A DNA stretch of 64,000 nt, from NCBI GenBank assembly GCA_016937155.1, contig JAFGWM010000011.1, positions 57,732-121,731 on the forward strand, in the 5' to 3' direction. Source of the DNA: Deltaproteobacteria bacterium (GTDB taxonomy: Bacteria; Myxococcota_A; Polyangia; HGW-17). The position numbers were made by a program, and so were the translations under genes. The notes below the pieces were generated by a model that had not been told where the DNA came from, did no database searches, and saw nothing but the letters and a program-made list of their open reading frames with translations. The stretch's first letter is position 1, and every line of letters starts with the position of its first letter. Below are positions 18,740 to 26,791 of this stretch, piece by piece.

Positions 18740-19636
18740 ATGTACAAAACAGCTTTTATTTCCACATTTCTTCTCCTTTCACTGGGGATGATTTCGGTGT
18801 CAGATGCAGGCGCCCAATCAAGAAGACACAGAATGCACTCAAGATGGATAGTGGGACTAGATACATCATATCTGGAACCTGCCCATTATAATTCATGCTG
18901 GACCGCATCACAGGCGATGGTCGCCCCGGATAGCATAACCAGAACAAGAATATATAATAACTGCCTCAGAACAAGTGGATATTATAGTGCCAGACATCCA
19001 CGCCGAAGAAACCGTATAGCTGCATCATGCAATGCTACTGCATCAAGGCTGGTTTATCCCACTGATTATCAGCAGCAGACTTCTTATACCACATGTCTTA
19101 GAAGAACAAGGTACAACCTTATAAGAGAATATCTTGTTACTGTAACCTGCGACCATCTTTATGGCAGAGCAAGAGCACGCTGTGTAAACAGACTTTATGC
19201 TGATATAGCCAGTTATGGTTATAACAGTGCAGCTCATCTCACCTATCTCGATAACCTTTACAGAACAAGATATCGTACATTCAGTACCAGATATCCTAGG
19301 CATAAATTCGTGAAAAGATATGGTACTCGTCATCACACAAGACGCGTACCTGTAAGGCCTGGCCATAGAGGTTCACACGTAACAGTAAGACCTGGCCACA
19401 GAGGCTCACACGTAACAGTAAGACCTGGCCACAGAGGCTCACACGTAACAGTAAAACCTGGCCACAGAAGAGATAATCGTCGTGATGTGAGAAGAGTTCC
19501 TACAACCAGAAGGCGTGTTGAGATGAAACCTCACAAAAAACCGGCTCCGAGAAAAAGGGTAACCAGAGAGACCACAAGACCCCGCAGAGTAACTCCTATG
19601 AGAAACACTCGCGAAAAACGTGAGAGAAGACACTAG
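18740..19636 (+). CDS. Secreted Arg/Tyr-rich protein with Cys pairs and 11-residue repeats
   Basis: Not recognised. 298 aa, with a strong AGGAGG before ATG 18740 and a signal peptide likely cleaved after SVSDAGA. The N-terminal part contains two copies of a motif with exact C-x21-C spacing ending CLR (CWTASQ...NNCLR and CNATAS...TTCLR), then a C-x10-C pair (TCDHLYGRARARC). This suggests disulfide-bonded repeats. A basic repeat region (VRPGHRGSHVT, three copies plus a partial) and a Lys/Arg/Thr-rich tail follow. The whole protein is very basic. It could bind surface polysaccharide, DNA or metal through its His residues; this is inference only. Confidence 0.72.
   Translation: MYKTAFISTFLLLSLGMISVSDAGAQSRRHRMHSRWIVGLDTSYLEPAHYNSCWTASQAMVAPDSITRTRIYNNCLRTSGYYSARHPRRRNRIAASCNATASRLVYPTDYQQQTSYTTCLRRTRYNLIREYLVTVTCDHLYGRARARCVNRLYADIASYGYNSAAHLTYLDNLYRTRYRTFSTRYPRHKFVKRYGTRHHTRRVPVRPGHRGSHVTVRPGHRGSHVTVRPGHRGSHVTVKPGHRRDNRRDVRRVPTTRRRVEMKPHKKPAPRKRVTRETTRPRRVTPMRNTREKRERRH
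19352..19466 (+). repeat. 33-base tandem repeat inside the secreted basic protein gene
   Basis: Three full copies start at 19352, 19385 and 19418, and a fourth, partial copy starts at 19451. Copies 2 and 3 are identical and copy 1 differs at a few third positions. Each encodes VRPGHRGSHVT. Confidence 0.95.
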
Positions 19637-19773
19637 AAGTTTTCCCCTGTAAAGTCCTGCTTGTGTTGATTTAATCCCCATACAGAGTAGTAATTTTAAT
19701 TGAAAAAGGTTCTGATATTACTAAAAGTCAGCTGTAGTTTAACTGGTTCCGGTTCATTGCTGGAATAATCAGG

Positions 19774-20433
19774 TTAATTAAAAAGGCCCACAGTATCGGG
19801 AATAATCAGATCGGCATCAGTGGCTTTAATTACATCTTCAACTGTAAATCCTTCGGCCACATCCACAAGCACAAGGCCTTCGTCGGTTACTTTTATTGCA
19901 GCCATATCCGTTACAATCATGGTTAAAACTCTATGACCTGTAAGAGGAAGATTACATTTTTTAAGAATTTTACTTTTGCCATACTTATCAGTGTGTTCCA
20001 TAGCGGCAACAACCTGTCTGGCACCACTTACCAGATCCATTGCTCCTCCAATTCCAGGTACTAACTTCCCGGGGATCATCCAGTTGGCTATTGAACCCTC
20101 CTGATCCACTTGAAGTGCACCTAAAACAGTCATATCGACATGTCCACCCCGTATCATTGAAAAACTCCAGAATGAATCGAAATAGGACGCACCTGGAATA
20201 GCTGTGATTGGACCACCACCTGCATTTATTAAATCAGGATCCTCCATACCCGATTCTGGTCTCGGACCAGCCCCGAGTATTCCGTTTTCACTCTGGAAAT
20301 AAACCCTCATGTCAGATGGAATATGATCTGCAACACCTGTTGGAAGACCGATACCCAGATTACAATAATCTCCATCCTTAAGTTCAGAGGCTATTCTTCT
20401 GCAAATCATGTCTCTTTTGTTTTGCTTTTCCAT
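19774..20433 (-). CDS. atoA: CoA-transferase subunit B (acetoacetate/butyrate-type)
   Basis: Catalytic subunit of a two-subunit short-chain acyl-CoA:carboxylate CoA-transferase. 219 aa. The catalytic glutamate lies in QSENGILGAG, and the family also shows GLPTGVADHIP, INAGGGPITAIPGASYFDS, MIRGGHVDMTVLGALQVD and NWMIPGKLVPGIGGAMDLV. The gene follows the A subunit by 3 bases. The pair closely resembles E. coli AtoDA, so acetoacetate or butyrate is a likely substrate, but the sequence alone does not settle this. No thiolase or hydroxybutyrate gene is adjacent. Confidence 0.93.
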   Translation of the reverse strand: MEKQNKRDMICRRIASELKDGDYCNLGIGLPTGVADHIPSDMRVYFQSENGILGAGPRPESGMEDPDLINAGGGPITAIPGASYFDSFWSFSMIRGGHVDMTVLGALQVDQEGSIANWMIPGKLVPGIGGAMDLVSGARQVVAAMEHTDKYGKSKILKKCNLPLTGHRVLTMIVTDMAAIKVTDEGLVLVDVAEGFTVEDVIKATDADLIIPDTVGLFN

Positions 20434-20436
20434 GAA

Positions 20437-21090
20437 CTATTCCCCCTTCCTTACGATGTAATCAACAAAAATTCCAGGAGTAACGACTTTTTCAGGATCA
20501 ATTTCACCTGTTTCAACAATTTCATCAACTTCAACGATGGTGATTTCTGATCCCATGGCCATTACGGGGTTTGAATTTCTGGACATTTTACTGTAAACGA
20601 GATTTCCAAGTTTATCAGCGGTTTTTGCCTTAATGAATGAAACTCTGGCTCTAATTGGTCTTTCGAGAATAAATTTTCGTCCGTTCTCTTCAAGTGTTTC
20701 CTTTCCTTCAGCTACATCTGTTCCCACTCCAACCGGGGAAAAAATTCCTCCAAGTCCGGCTCCTGCCGCCCGGATTCGTTCCATAAGTATTCCCTGTGGG
20801 ACAAATTCAATGTCAAGTTTTCCGGATTTATAAAGAGCCTGTGTGGTTTTGTTGGTTCCAATATGTGAAACCTGCAAGGATTTTACCTTTTCTGCAGTAA
20901 TCAGTTTTCCAACACCACGATCGTCATAATCAGTTGAAATTCCAACCAGATGAAGGTTTTTTACATCTGTGGCAACAATACATTCCATTAGATATTCCGG
21001 ACAGCCTGATACCAGAAAACCGCTGACCATTATTCGATCATTATCTCTGAGCATCATTGCCGCCTGCTTACCTGTGATAATTTGAGGCAT
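20437..21090 (-). CDS. atoD: CoA-transferase subunit A (acetoacetate/butyrate-type)
   Basis: CoA-binding partner of the downstream B subunit. 217 aa, very similar in layout to E. coli AtoD: HIGTNKTT, VPQGILMERIRAAGAGLGG, SPVGVGTDV, FILERPIRARVSFIKA, GNLVYSKMSRNSNPVMA and ETGEIDPEKVVTPGIFVDYI. GGAG lies 8 bases before ATG 21090. It is the first gene of a two-gene operon and is divergent from the thrombospondin-repeat lipoprotein. Confidence 0.93.
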   Translation of the reverse strand: MPQIITGKQAAMMLRDNDRIMVSGFLVSGCPEYLMECIVATDVKNLHLVGISTDYDDRGVGKLITAEKVKSLQVSHIGTNKTTQALYKSGKLDIEFVPQGILMERIRAAGAGLGGIFSPVGVGTDVAEGKETLEENGRKFILERPIRARVSFIKAKTADKLGNLVYSKMSRNSNPVMAMGSEITIVEVDEIVETGEIDPEKVVTPGIFVDYIVRKGE

Positions 21091-21146
21091 TTTAAAAGCT
21101 CCTTTTCAAACAAGTTACGAGGTGGATTCTAACTTAATAATCCATT

Positions 21147-21176
21147 TTGACAAAAAGAAACTTGCCAGATGATACT
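21147..21176 (+). promoter_or_regulatory. Candidate promoter for the TSP3-repeat lipoprotein
   Basis: TTGACA (21147-21152), an 18-base spacer and GATACT (21171-21176, four of six) lie in the divergent gap, about 60 bases before ATG 21239. Confidence 0.42.
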
Positions 21177-21238
21177 TTTGAAAATAAAACTTTATAGTGT
21201 ATATTTTTTGTTCGCTAAATCTTCGTCAGGAGTTAGTT

Positions 21239-23422
21239 ATGAAAAAAATCTTTTTATTATCCACCTTTTTTATTCTTGGTTTTGCTTCCTGCAAAAATGA
21301 AGAAAACACCCAGTTTGAATGCAGCGACGGTGAAATATATACTGAAAGCGGGTGCCAGAAAGATACTGACGGAGATAAAATTGCAGATATTGAGGATAAC
21401 TGTCCCTTCAATGCTAATTATCTTCAGGAGGACAGAGATAACGATGGCATAGGTGATGCGTGTGAAGGTATGGAAACAGATCTTGATCTGGATGGGGTTA
21501 TTGATAGTGTTGATAACTGTCCGGATGATTATAATCCGGATCAGCAGGACAGCGATAATAACGATATTGGAGATGCCTGTGATGAGGAACCCACAGATAC
21601 AGATGGTGATGGAATAATTGATTCAGAGGATAACTGCCCGGGTATTCAGAACCCGGACCAGCAGGACAGCGATAATAATGGAATAGGAGATGCCTGTGAA
21701 TCCACTGCAGATGATACAGACGGAGATGGAATAATTGATTCAGAGGATAATTGCCCGGGTATTCAGAATCCGGACCAGCAGGACAGTGATAATAATGGAA
21801 TAGGAGATGCCTGTGAATCCACTGTTGAATATGAAGGAACAACTCAGGATCCTGTTATTATCCCGGTAAGTCCTTTTGGAAACACTTACACTGATTCTCG
21901 TGACACAAATAATTCCACCAGTGATGTTTTTGATTCCTATCCACCTGACTCTCTTGACGAAAGTGGTCCGGAGTTCATATATAAATTTACTTTACCACAG
22001 CGTATGCGCGTAAGAGCAGCCATCGCATCTCCTGAACCCTCAAATGTGGATATTGATATTCACCTTTTATCTTCTCTTTCTCCCCTTACGCTGATTGAAC
22101 GATCAAATTTATCTGTTGAGCAGTATCTTGATGCCGGTACATATTTTCTGTCGCTTGATACATATGTTTCATCCGGAGTTGAGAAAAAAGGAGTTTATGC
22201 TCTCACTGTTATTTTTGAACCCTGGTTTGAAGGCAGTGTGGATGAACCTGTATGGCTTGGTGGTTCGAATGGTCCAGTTGCACTTCCATATGTTCACGTT
22301 GATTCTCGAAATACTGCTGACAGCGTAAGTGATGAAATCGATTCCTATCCCCCCGATACTCTTGATGAAAGTGGTCCGGAATATGTATACGCTTTTACTG
22401 TTGACAGGCCTGTGTATTTTGCTGCCGAACTGCTTTTGCCTGAACCAGATGGTGCAGATATAGATATTCATCTGCTATCCTCGCTGTCACCTGTTACACT
22501 GATAGAGAGAGACAATTATAAAATTGTTACAGAACTTAATGCTGGTACATACTACGTAGTTGCTGATTCTTATCAGGGAATGACGGGAGACTACACAATC
22601 AATATTACTCTTCGTGAGCGCGATATGCCCCATTCAACACTTTTCGCCGACTATATGGTTAGTGCAACAGACTGGATATGGGCAAACTACGGTCTTTTGG
22701 GTTACGATATAAACAGTGTTCTCACTCATGATTTCACGTATGGAGGTTATGGTACCATTTCACAATCCGGTGTTTCCGGTAAAACCATGTGTGTTGCGGC
22801 GGTAATGGAAATAATTCTCACAGCAATGATGCTTTATGAACAGGACACAGGGGATTCGACAGTATGGGATTTTCTACCCATGAGAAGCTGGCAGTATCTT
22901 TCATCAAAGGATATCAGAGCCCATATCTGGGTTAATTACGGAGATATTGACAGTGGTGGAAGTGCTGATGCACTTAGACATTTCGGAATGGGAATGAATG
23001 TTCCTTTTGAAAAGCTGGTTCCGGGAAGTGTTGTAAATATAAACAGAACCACAGGAACAGGGCATGCTGTTGTGTTTCTTGCTTTCCTTGATAGTGCAGG
23101 AAATACTCATGATACGTATACTAATGACATTATAGGATTCAGATATTTTTCAGCCCAGGGAAGCAGTGCAGTGGGAAGTGGTGGTATGAGTTATCGCAAT
23201 GCTATTTTCAGTACATATGGCTGTCCTACTGATATATCAGAAAAAGACTGTAATGTTATATATTCTGAAAGTCAGCATTATCTTAACACCGGAGTTATTT
23301 ATCATCCGGATCACTGGCGTGAGGCATACTATACATATCTTGCCAGATCCAAGGGTGGTTACTGGCCTGATGTCAGTTCTTTTGATGGGGAATATTTTAA
23401 CGGAAAAACTACTGACGACTGA
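21239..23422 (+). CDS. Lipoprotein with thrombospondin type 3 repeats, two PPC-like domains and a papain-like C-terminus
   Basis: Large multidomain surface lipoprotein (727 aa). ATG 21239 is set by AGGAG at 21228-21232 and gives lipobox GFASC. Residues ~40-200 are four calcium-binding type-3 repeats (DTDGDGIIDSEDNC, DQQDSDNNGIGDACES). Two related ~120-residue modules follow, each with SYPPDSLDESGPE or SYPPDTLDESGPE and DIDIHLLSSLSP, resembling bacterial pre-peptidase C-terminal domains. The last ~250 residues have GKTMCVAAVMEI (Cys near 518) and TGTGHAVVFLAFLD (His near 609), the order expected for a C39/CHAP-like cysteine peptidase or amidase. Catalysis is inferred from those residues only. 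It may cut or remodel extracellular material. Confidence 0.72.
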   Translation: MKKIFLLSTFFILGFASCKNEENTQFECSDGEIYTESGCQKDTDGDKIADIEDNCPFNANYLQEDRDNDGIGDACEGMETDLDLDGVIDSVDNCPDDYNPDQQDSDNNDIGDACDEEPTDTDGDGIIDSEDNCPGIQNPDQQDSDNNGIGDACESTADDTDGDGIIDSEDNCPGIQNPDQQDSDNNGIGDACESTVEYEGTTQDPVIIPVSPFGNTYTDSRDTNNSTSDVFDSYPPDSLDESGPEFIYKFTLPQRMRVRAAIASPEPSNVDIDIHLLSSLSPLTLIERSNLSVEQYLDAGTYFLSLDTYVSSGVEKKGVYALTVIFEPWFEGSVDEPVWLGGSNGPVALPYVHVDSRNTADSVSDEIDSYPPDTLDESGPEYVYAFTVDRPVYFAAELLLPEPDGADIDIHLLSSLSPVTLIERDNYKIVTELNAGTYYVVADSYQGMTGDYTINITLRERDMPHSTLFADYMVSATDWIWANYGLLGYDINSVLTHDFTYGGYGTISQSGVSGKTMCVAAVMEIILTAMMLYEQDTGDSTVWDFLPMRSWQYLSSKDIRAHIWVNYGDIDSGGSADALRHFGMGMNVPFEKLVPGSVVNINRTTGTGHAVVFLAFLDSAGNTHDTYTNDIIGFRYFSAQGSSAVGSGGMSYRNAIFSTYGCPTDISEKDCNVIYSESQHYLNTGVIYHPDHWREAYYTYLARSKGGYWPDVSSFDGEYFNGKTTDD
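21596..21829 (+). repeat. 117-base tandem duplication encoding thrombospondin type 3 repeats
   Basis: Copy 1 (21596-21712) and copy 2 (21713-21829) differ at only a few, mostly synonymous, positions and encode almost the same 39 residues. More diverged type-3 units precede them, so this is a recent duplication within an older array. Confidence 0.93.
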
Positions 23423-23465
23423 TTCAACATTGTGGTAGTGTGGCTCTCTGATGGAGGTCACATTC

Positions 23466-24818
23466 ATGAAAGTATCAGTAGTTATTTCAATAACAGTAAT
23501 GTCACTGGCTTTTTTCAGTTGCAAAAAAGGTGAGGATTCTTCTGAAAAGAAAAAATCATCCACTCCAGTGTTGAAAAAAACCAATCCAAGCATTAAAACT
23601 GATAAGAAAGATTCCAAATCATCAAAAGACAAACCTCTCGAAATTAAGAAAAAAACTCATCCTTCTCCTGCTAAATTTGTGTATAAGGGTGAAGTTTCCG
23701 TTTCCAAAAAGTTGAAAGTTACAAAGGGTTCACGAAATCTCAGGATTGATGATGCAGGAAACTTTCTCAGTTGGGGTCCTGAAAAGGGTGTGGAAACAGT
23801 ATACGGCACCTTCAATGGCAAAGATAAAAAGCTTGATGTAAAATATTTTCATAATGCAGTTTTTTCTTCCAGAGCCGGAACTTTTGCTGCCTTCAGCGGA
23901 GATACTCTTTATGTTGAATCAACCGGGGAGATGAAAAAATATTTTGGTAAAGGATGTCAGACAAAATGTGAAACAGAGCCATGTATTAGGATGTGTCCAA
24001 TTATTTCCGATGCGAAATTTAGTTTTAATGGAAAATATCTGGCTTATTTCAGTTGGTTTGCAGATGCTGCAGGTGACTATACACAATCACTTACTGTTTT
24101 GGATACCACAACATGGAAAGTGGCTGCTCTTTTTGATTATTCATTTGAGGAAGGTGGCAGCGGAAGCATTGGCTTCAGTGATGATGATTCTGTTTTACTG
24201 GTTCAGATTACTTCAGGAAGCACTCTGTTTACAGACAGAATCAGTGTTTCAGGTGTCAGGGACATGGTCAGACTTGACAGTGGAAAGCCGTGGACAAGCA
24301 TTGCTCACGAAAAAATGAAACTCCCCTGTGAGGATTGTATAGAATTCAGTGGACTGTCTGAAAACTGGTATTTTACAGCCTATGAAAAGGATGGGAAATC
24401 CCGAATTTATATGAAAAATATGATTACAGGGAAAAAGTCAACGGTATCAATGAATGCTATCAAGGATGCAAGTGTATGCGCTGTCACTGGAACTCCCGAA
24501 AAAGTTGTAGTTTCCCACTGTATACTCAAGGAGTATGAACTTGGTAACGGGAGAAAGAGATATGTCAGGAGAATTCAAGCTGTAACATCCATTGAAGGAG
24601 ATTCAACCGCTGTTATTTCATCTTTCGGAGTATTTCATCATTCCTTTGGTGGAACAGGGTATATAAGTGATGATTATCTTCATTTTTCAGAGAAATCAAA
24701 AATCAGGGATATAAAAATCGGCAAATGTAATGTGGAGGATGTAACAGTTTCGCCTCTTGGGAGAAAAATTGGAGTGCTCTGTTCTGATAACAATGCTGTT
24801 ATTATTGATGTAAAATAG
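23466..24818 (+). CDS. Predicted beta-propeller lipoprotein
   Basis: Not recognised to family. GGAGG at 23454-23458 selects ATG 23466. The signal peptide ends with a weak lipobox (AFFSC, Cys near residue 19), and a Lys/Ser/Pro-rich linker follows to about residue 75. The rest is beta-rich, with WD40/TolB-like blades: KFSFNGKYLAYFSWFADA, QSLTVLDTTTWKVAALF, SIGFSDDDSVLLVQ, YEKDGKSRIYMKNM. A Cys-rich loop (CQTKCETEPCIRMC) could form disulfides or bind a metal. It lies 43 bases after the TSP3 lipoprotein and may share its transcript. Confidence 0.6.
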   Translation: MKVSVVISITVMSLAFFSCKKGEDSSEKKKSSTPVLKKTNPSIKTDKKDSKSSKDKPLEIKKKTHPSPAKFVYKGEVSVSKKLKVTKGSRNLRIDDAGNFLSWGPEKGVETVYGTFNGKDKKLDVKYFHNAVFSSRAGTFAAFSGDTLYVESTGEMKKYFGKGCQTKCETEPCIRMCPIISDAKFSFNGKYLAYFSWFADAAGDYTQSLTVLDTTTWKVAALFDYSFEEGGSGSIGFSDDDSVLLVQITSGSTLFTDRISVSGVRDMVRLDSGKPWTSIAHEKMKLPCEDCIEFSGLSENWYFTAYEKDGKSRIYMKNMITGKKSTVSMNAIKDASVCAVTGTPEKVVVSHCILKEYELGNGRKRYVRRIQAVTSIEGDSTAVISSFGVFHHSFGGTGYISDDYLHFSEKSKIRDIKIGKCNVEDVTVSPLGRKIGVLCSDNNAVIIDVK

Positions 24819-24822
24819 CTTC

Positions 24823-26643
24823 TCAAAGATTCAATTCCTTTACCAGTGGGTAAATAGGACGGATATCAACGGGGATGTGTGATAACTTTTTCAGGGCTGT
24901 TTTCAAAACATGTGGAATACTTCCCCATTTTTCAACAAATTCTTTTGCCTTTTCATATTTTCCTGAAGTATAAACTTCAAGAAGCTCTTTTACAAATTCT
25001 CTTGAGGCAGCACTGATTTTTCTGTAATCAATGGTAAATTTTTCAATTTTGGAATCAAATGTAATTGCTCTGGCTTTCAGAAAGTAATTAAAAGCCATAA
25101 GATTCGCTTTACCATGAGCTTCGTTTGCGCCAAATCTTATTGAACGGAAAATGCTGGCAATAAAAGTTGTATAACTTTGATTTACTGCTTCCGGTGGTAG
25201 AACCTTTTTCCCTGCAAGAAATTCCACCCCCAGTAATCCTCCAATGTCAGCTTTTGCCTCTTCCAGATGGGAATAGAGATCCTTCAGAATATTTCTCACT
25301 TCAGTTTCCTTCCCATCAGCCTTTATTATTCCAGGTCCCAGAGAGTGTGTAACTTCATGAACCAGAGTATGAGTAAAGAAGCTGTCAAAAGTGATTTTTT
25401 CTATCTGAGCATCGGAAATGAGCTGTTTGGCAATTGGTATGAGGATTTTGTCGAATTTTGCATGAGCGACATTTTTAAGAAGTACTATCTTGAATCCTTT
25501 TTTGCGGCGGACATCCTCATCATTGGGAAGAACAAAAGCAAGTGTTTGTACACCAGCCTTGGTATCGCCTGCTGTATAAAGTTCATTAACAACCTTAAGT
25601 GGACGGTTTGCTCCTTTGTTCTGACCAAGTTTGTGATCATAGGGCAAATTTGTGTCCATATCTTTCATAAACTTCCTGATTGATTCAAGTCGTGCAGTGT
25701 ATTTACTGTCCACTAATGTGATGAAACTCTCGAAGGAAGCTTTATAACCCATAAGACCATCCTCATACACTTCATAAGGTCCTATAACAAATTCGATCTT
25801 TCCTTTGAGTTCAACCCAGTCTTCATCACTGCTGCGGTATTTGTCATCCCTGAAAGCATTCGCCCTGCTCATCAGAAACTTTTTCATTGTAGGCTCTACC
25901 GAGAGTTTTGCAGCTTCTTCCAGAATATTTGCAGCTTTTGATAACTGTTCTCTGTATGCCCTGGAATAAGGAGTGAAAATATACTTCCCATTGATTCTGT
26001 CAATAACAGTATAAAGGCTTTTCAATCCTTCAAGCTCTCTCACAATTCTTGATTTTTCCCTGGCATCCTTTTCTGTTTTAAGTGCCTGTTCCAGTGTAGC
26101 AAGATGAAGATTGAATTCCTTACGGGTGAGTTTTGTGTCATAAAAACCTGCACCGGGAGTTTTTAACTTCTTTCCATAAAAGGGCTTATTGTGATTAAGT
26201 CTATCCCACGGACCAGCCATGATATCGAAAAGATCGAGCACAGACTTGTAATCAGAATCGGATTTAACCTTTTCAAGTATCTCCTTTCTGATTTCCGGAT
26301 TTTTTCGATTTACCTGAATAAGGAAAATTTCATCCATGATTCTGGCTGCTTCAATGAGTTTTTTTAATAAAGGTCGAAGGTTTTCAGGCAGATCGCTTTT
26401 TTCATATTTAAGTTCAGTGGGAACAAAACTGGCCAGAATTTTCTTAACTTTGTCGAGCTCAGTTAATGATTCTTTCATAGTTTTCACCGGTTTCTCGTTG
26501 GTTTTTACGGATTTTAATTCAACTTTTTTCTGCATGGTGTTTCCGGGGGGAAGATCCACTATTTTTTTCTTTTCTGTAGATTTTTTCCCTGAACAGGAAA
26601 CTGCAAGCAGTGTTAAAAGTAGCAACATGGCATTTTTTTTCAT
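24823..26643 (-). CDS. Lipoprotein zinc peptidase related to family M49 (dipeptidyl-peptidase III)
   Basis: 606 aa with lipobox LLAVSC. The metal site appears as HTLVHEVTHSLGPG (HExxH near residue 430) and, about 30 residues later, EEAKADIGGL, which corresponds to the second glutamate motif of M49-like enzymes. Classical DPP III has HELLGH; this HEVTH version matches the divergent bacterial M49-like group. The N-terminal half is helical. The family removes dipeptides from peptide N-termini; the substrate here is unknown. Lipidation would place it outside the cytoplasm, unlike classical cytosolic DPP III. It converges with the beta-propeller gene, with 4 bases between stops. Confidence 0.75.
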   Translation of the reverse strand: MKKNAMLLLLTLLAVSCSGKKSTEKKKIVDLPPGNTMQKKVELKSVKTNEKPVKTMKESLTELDKVKKILASFVPTELKYEKSDLPENLRPLLKKLIEAARIMDEIFLIQVNRKNPEIRKEILEKVKSDSDYKSVLDLFDIMAGPWDRLNHNKPFYGKKLKTPGAGFYDTKLTRKEFNLHLATLEQALKTEKDAREKSRIVRELEGLKSLYTVIDRINGKYIFTPYSRAYREQLSKAANILEEAAKLSVEPTMKKFLMSRANAFRDDKYRSSDEDWVELKGKIEFVIGPYEVYEDGLMGYKASFESFITLVDSKYTARLESIRKFMKDMDTNLPYDHKLGQNKGANRPLKVVNELYTAGDTKAGVQTLAFVLPNDEDVRRKKGFKIVLLKNVAHAKFDKILIPIAKQLISDAQIEKITFDSFFTHTLVHEVTHSLGPGIIKADGKETEVRNILKDLYSHLEEAKADIGGLLGVEFLAGKKVLPPEAVNQSYTTFIASIFRSIRFGANEAHGKANLMAFNYFLKARAITFDSKIEKFTIDYRKISAASREFVKELLEVYTSGKYEKAKEFVEKWGSIPHVLKTALKKLSHIPVDIRPIYPLVKELNL

Positions 26644-26791
26644 AATGATTATCCCCTCCCGAAAGGAACTTTAACATTAACCCTGCTTGAGATCTATAGC
26701 TTCAGAAGGAAAAAAAGAGTATGTAAAATTCAGTAGATATGTGTGGGATGGTTTTCACTAAAAATACAAGGGAAAACTTACAGGGGGAGAT

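Noticed and set aside
19352..19466. CRISPR-like array.
   Set aside because: The repeats are contiguous 33-base units with no spacers and lie in frame inside a coding gene.
21498..21842. Minus-strand open frame across the thrombospondin repeats.
   Set aside because: It is a shadow of the repeat-rich plus-strand gene; its His/Tyr-rich repeats arise from codon bias.
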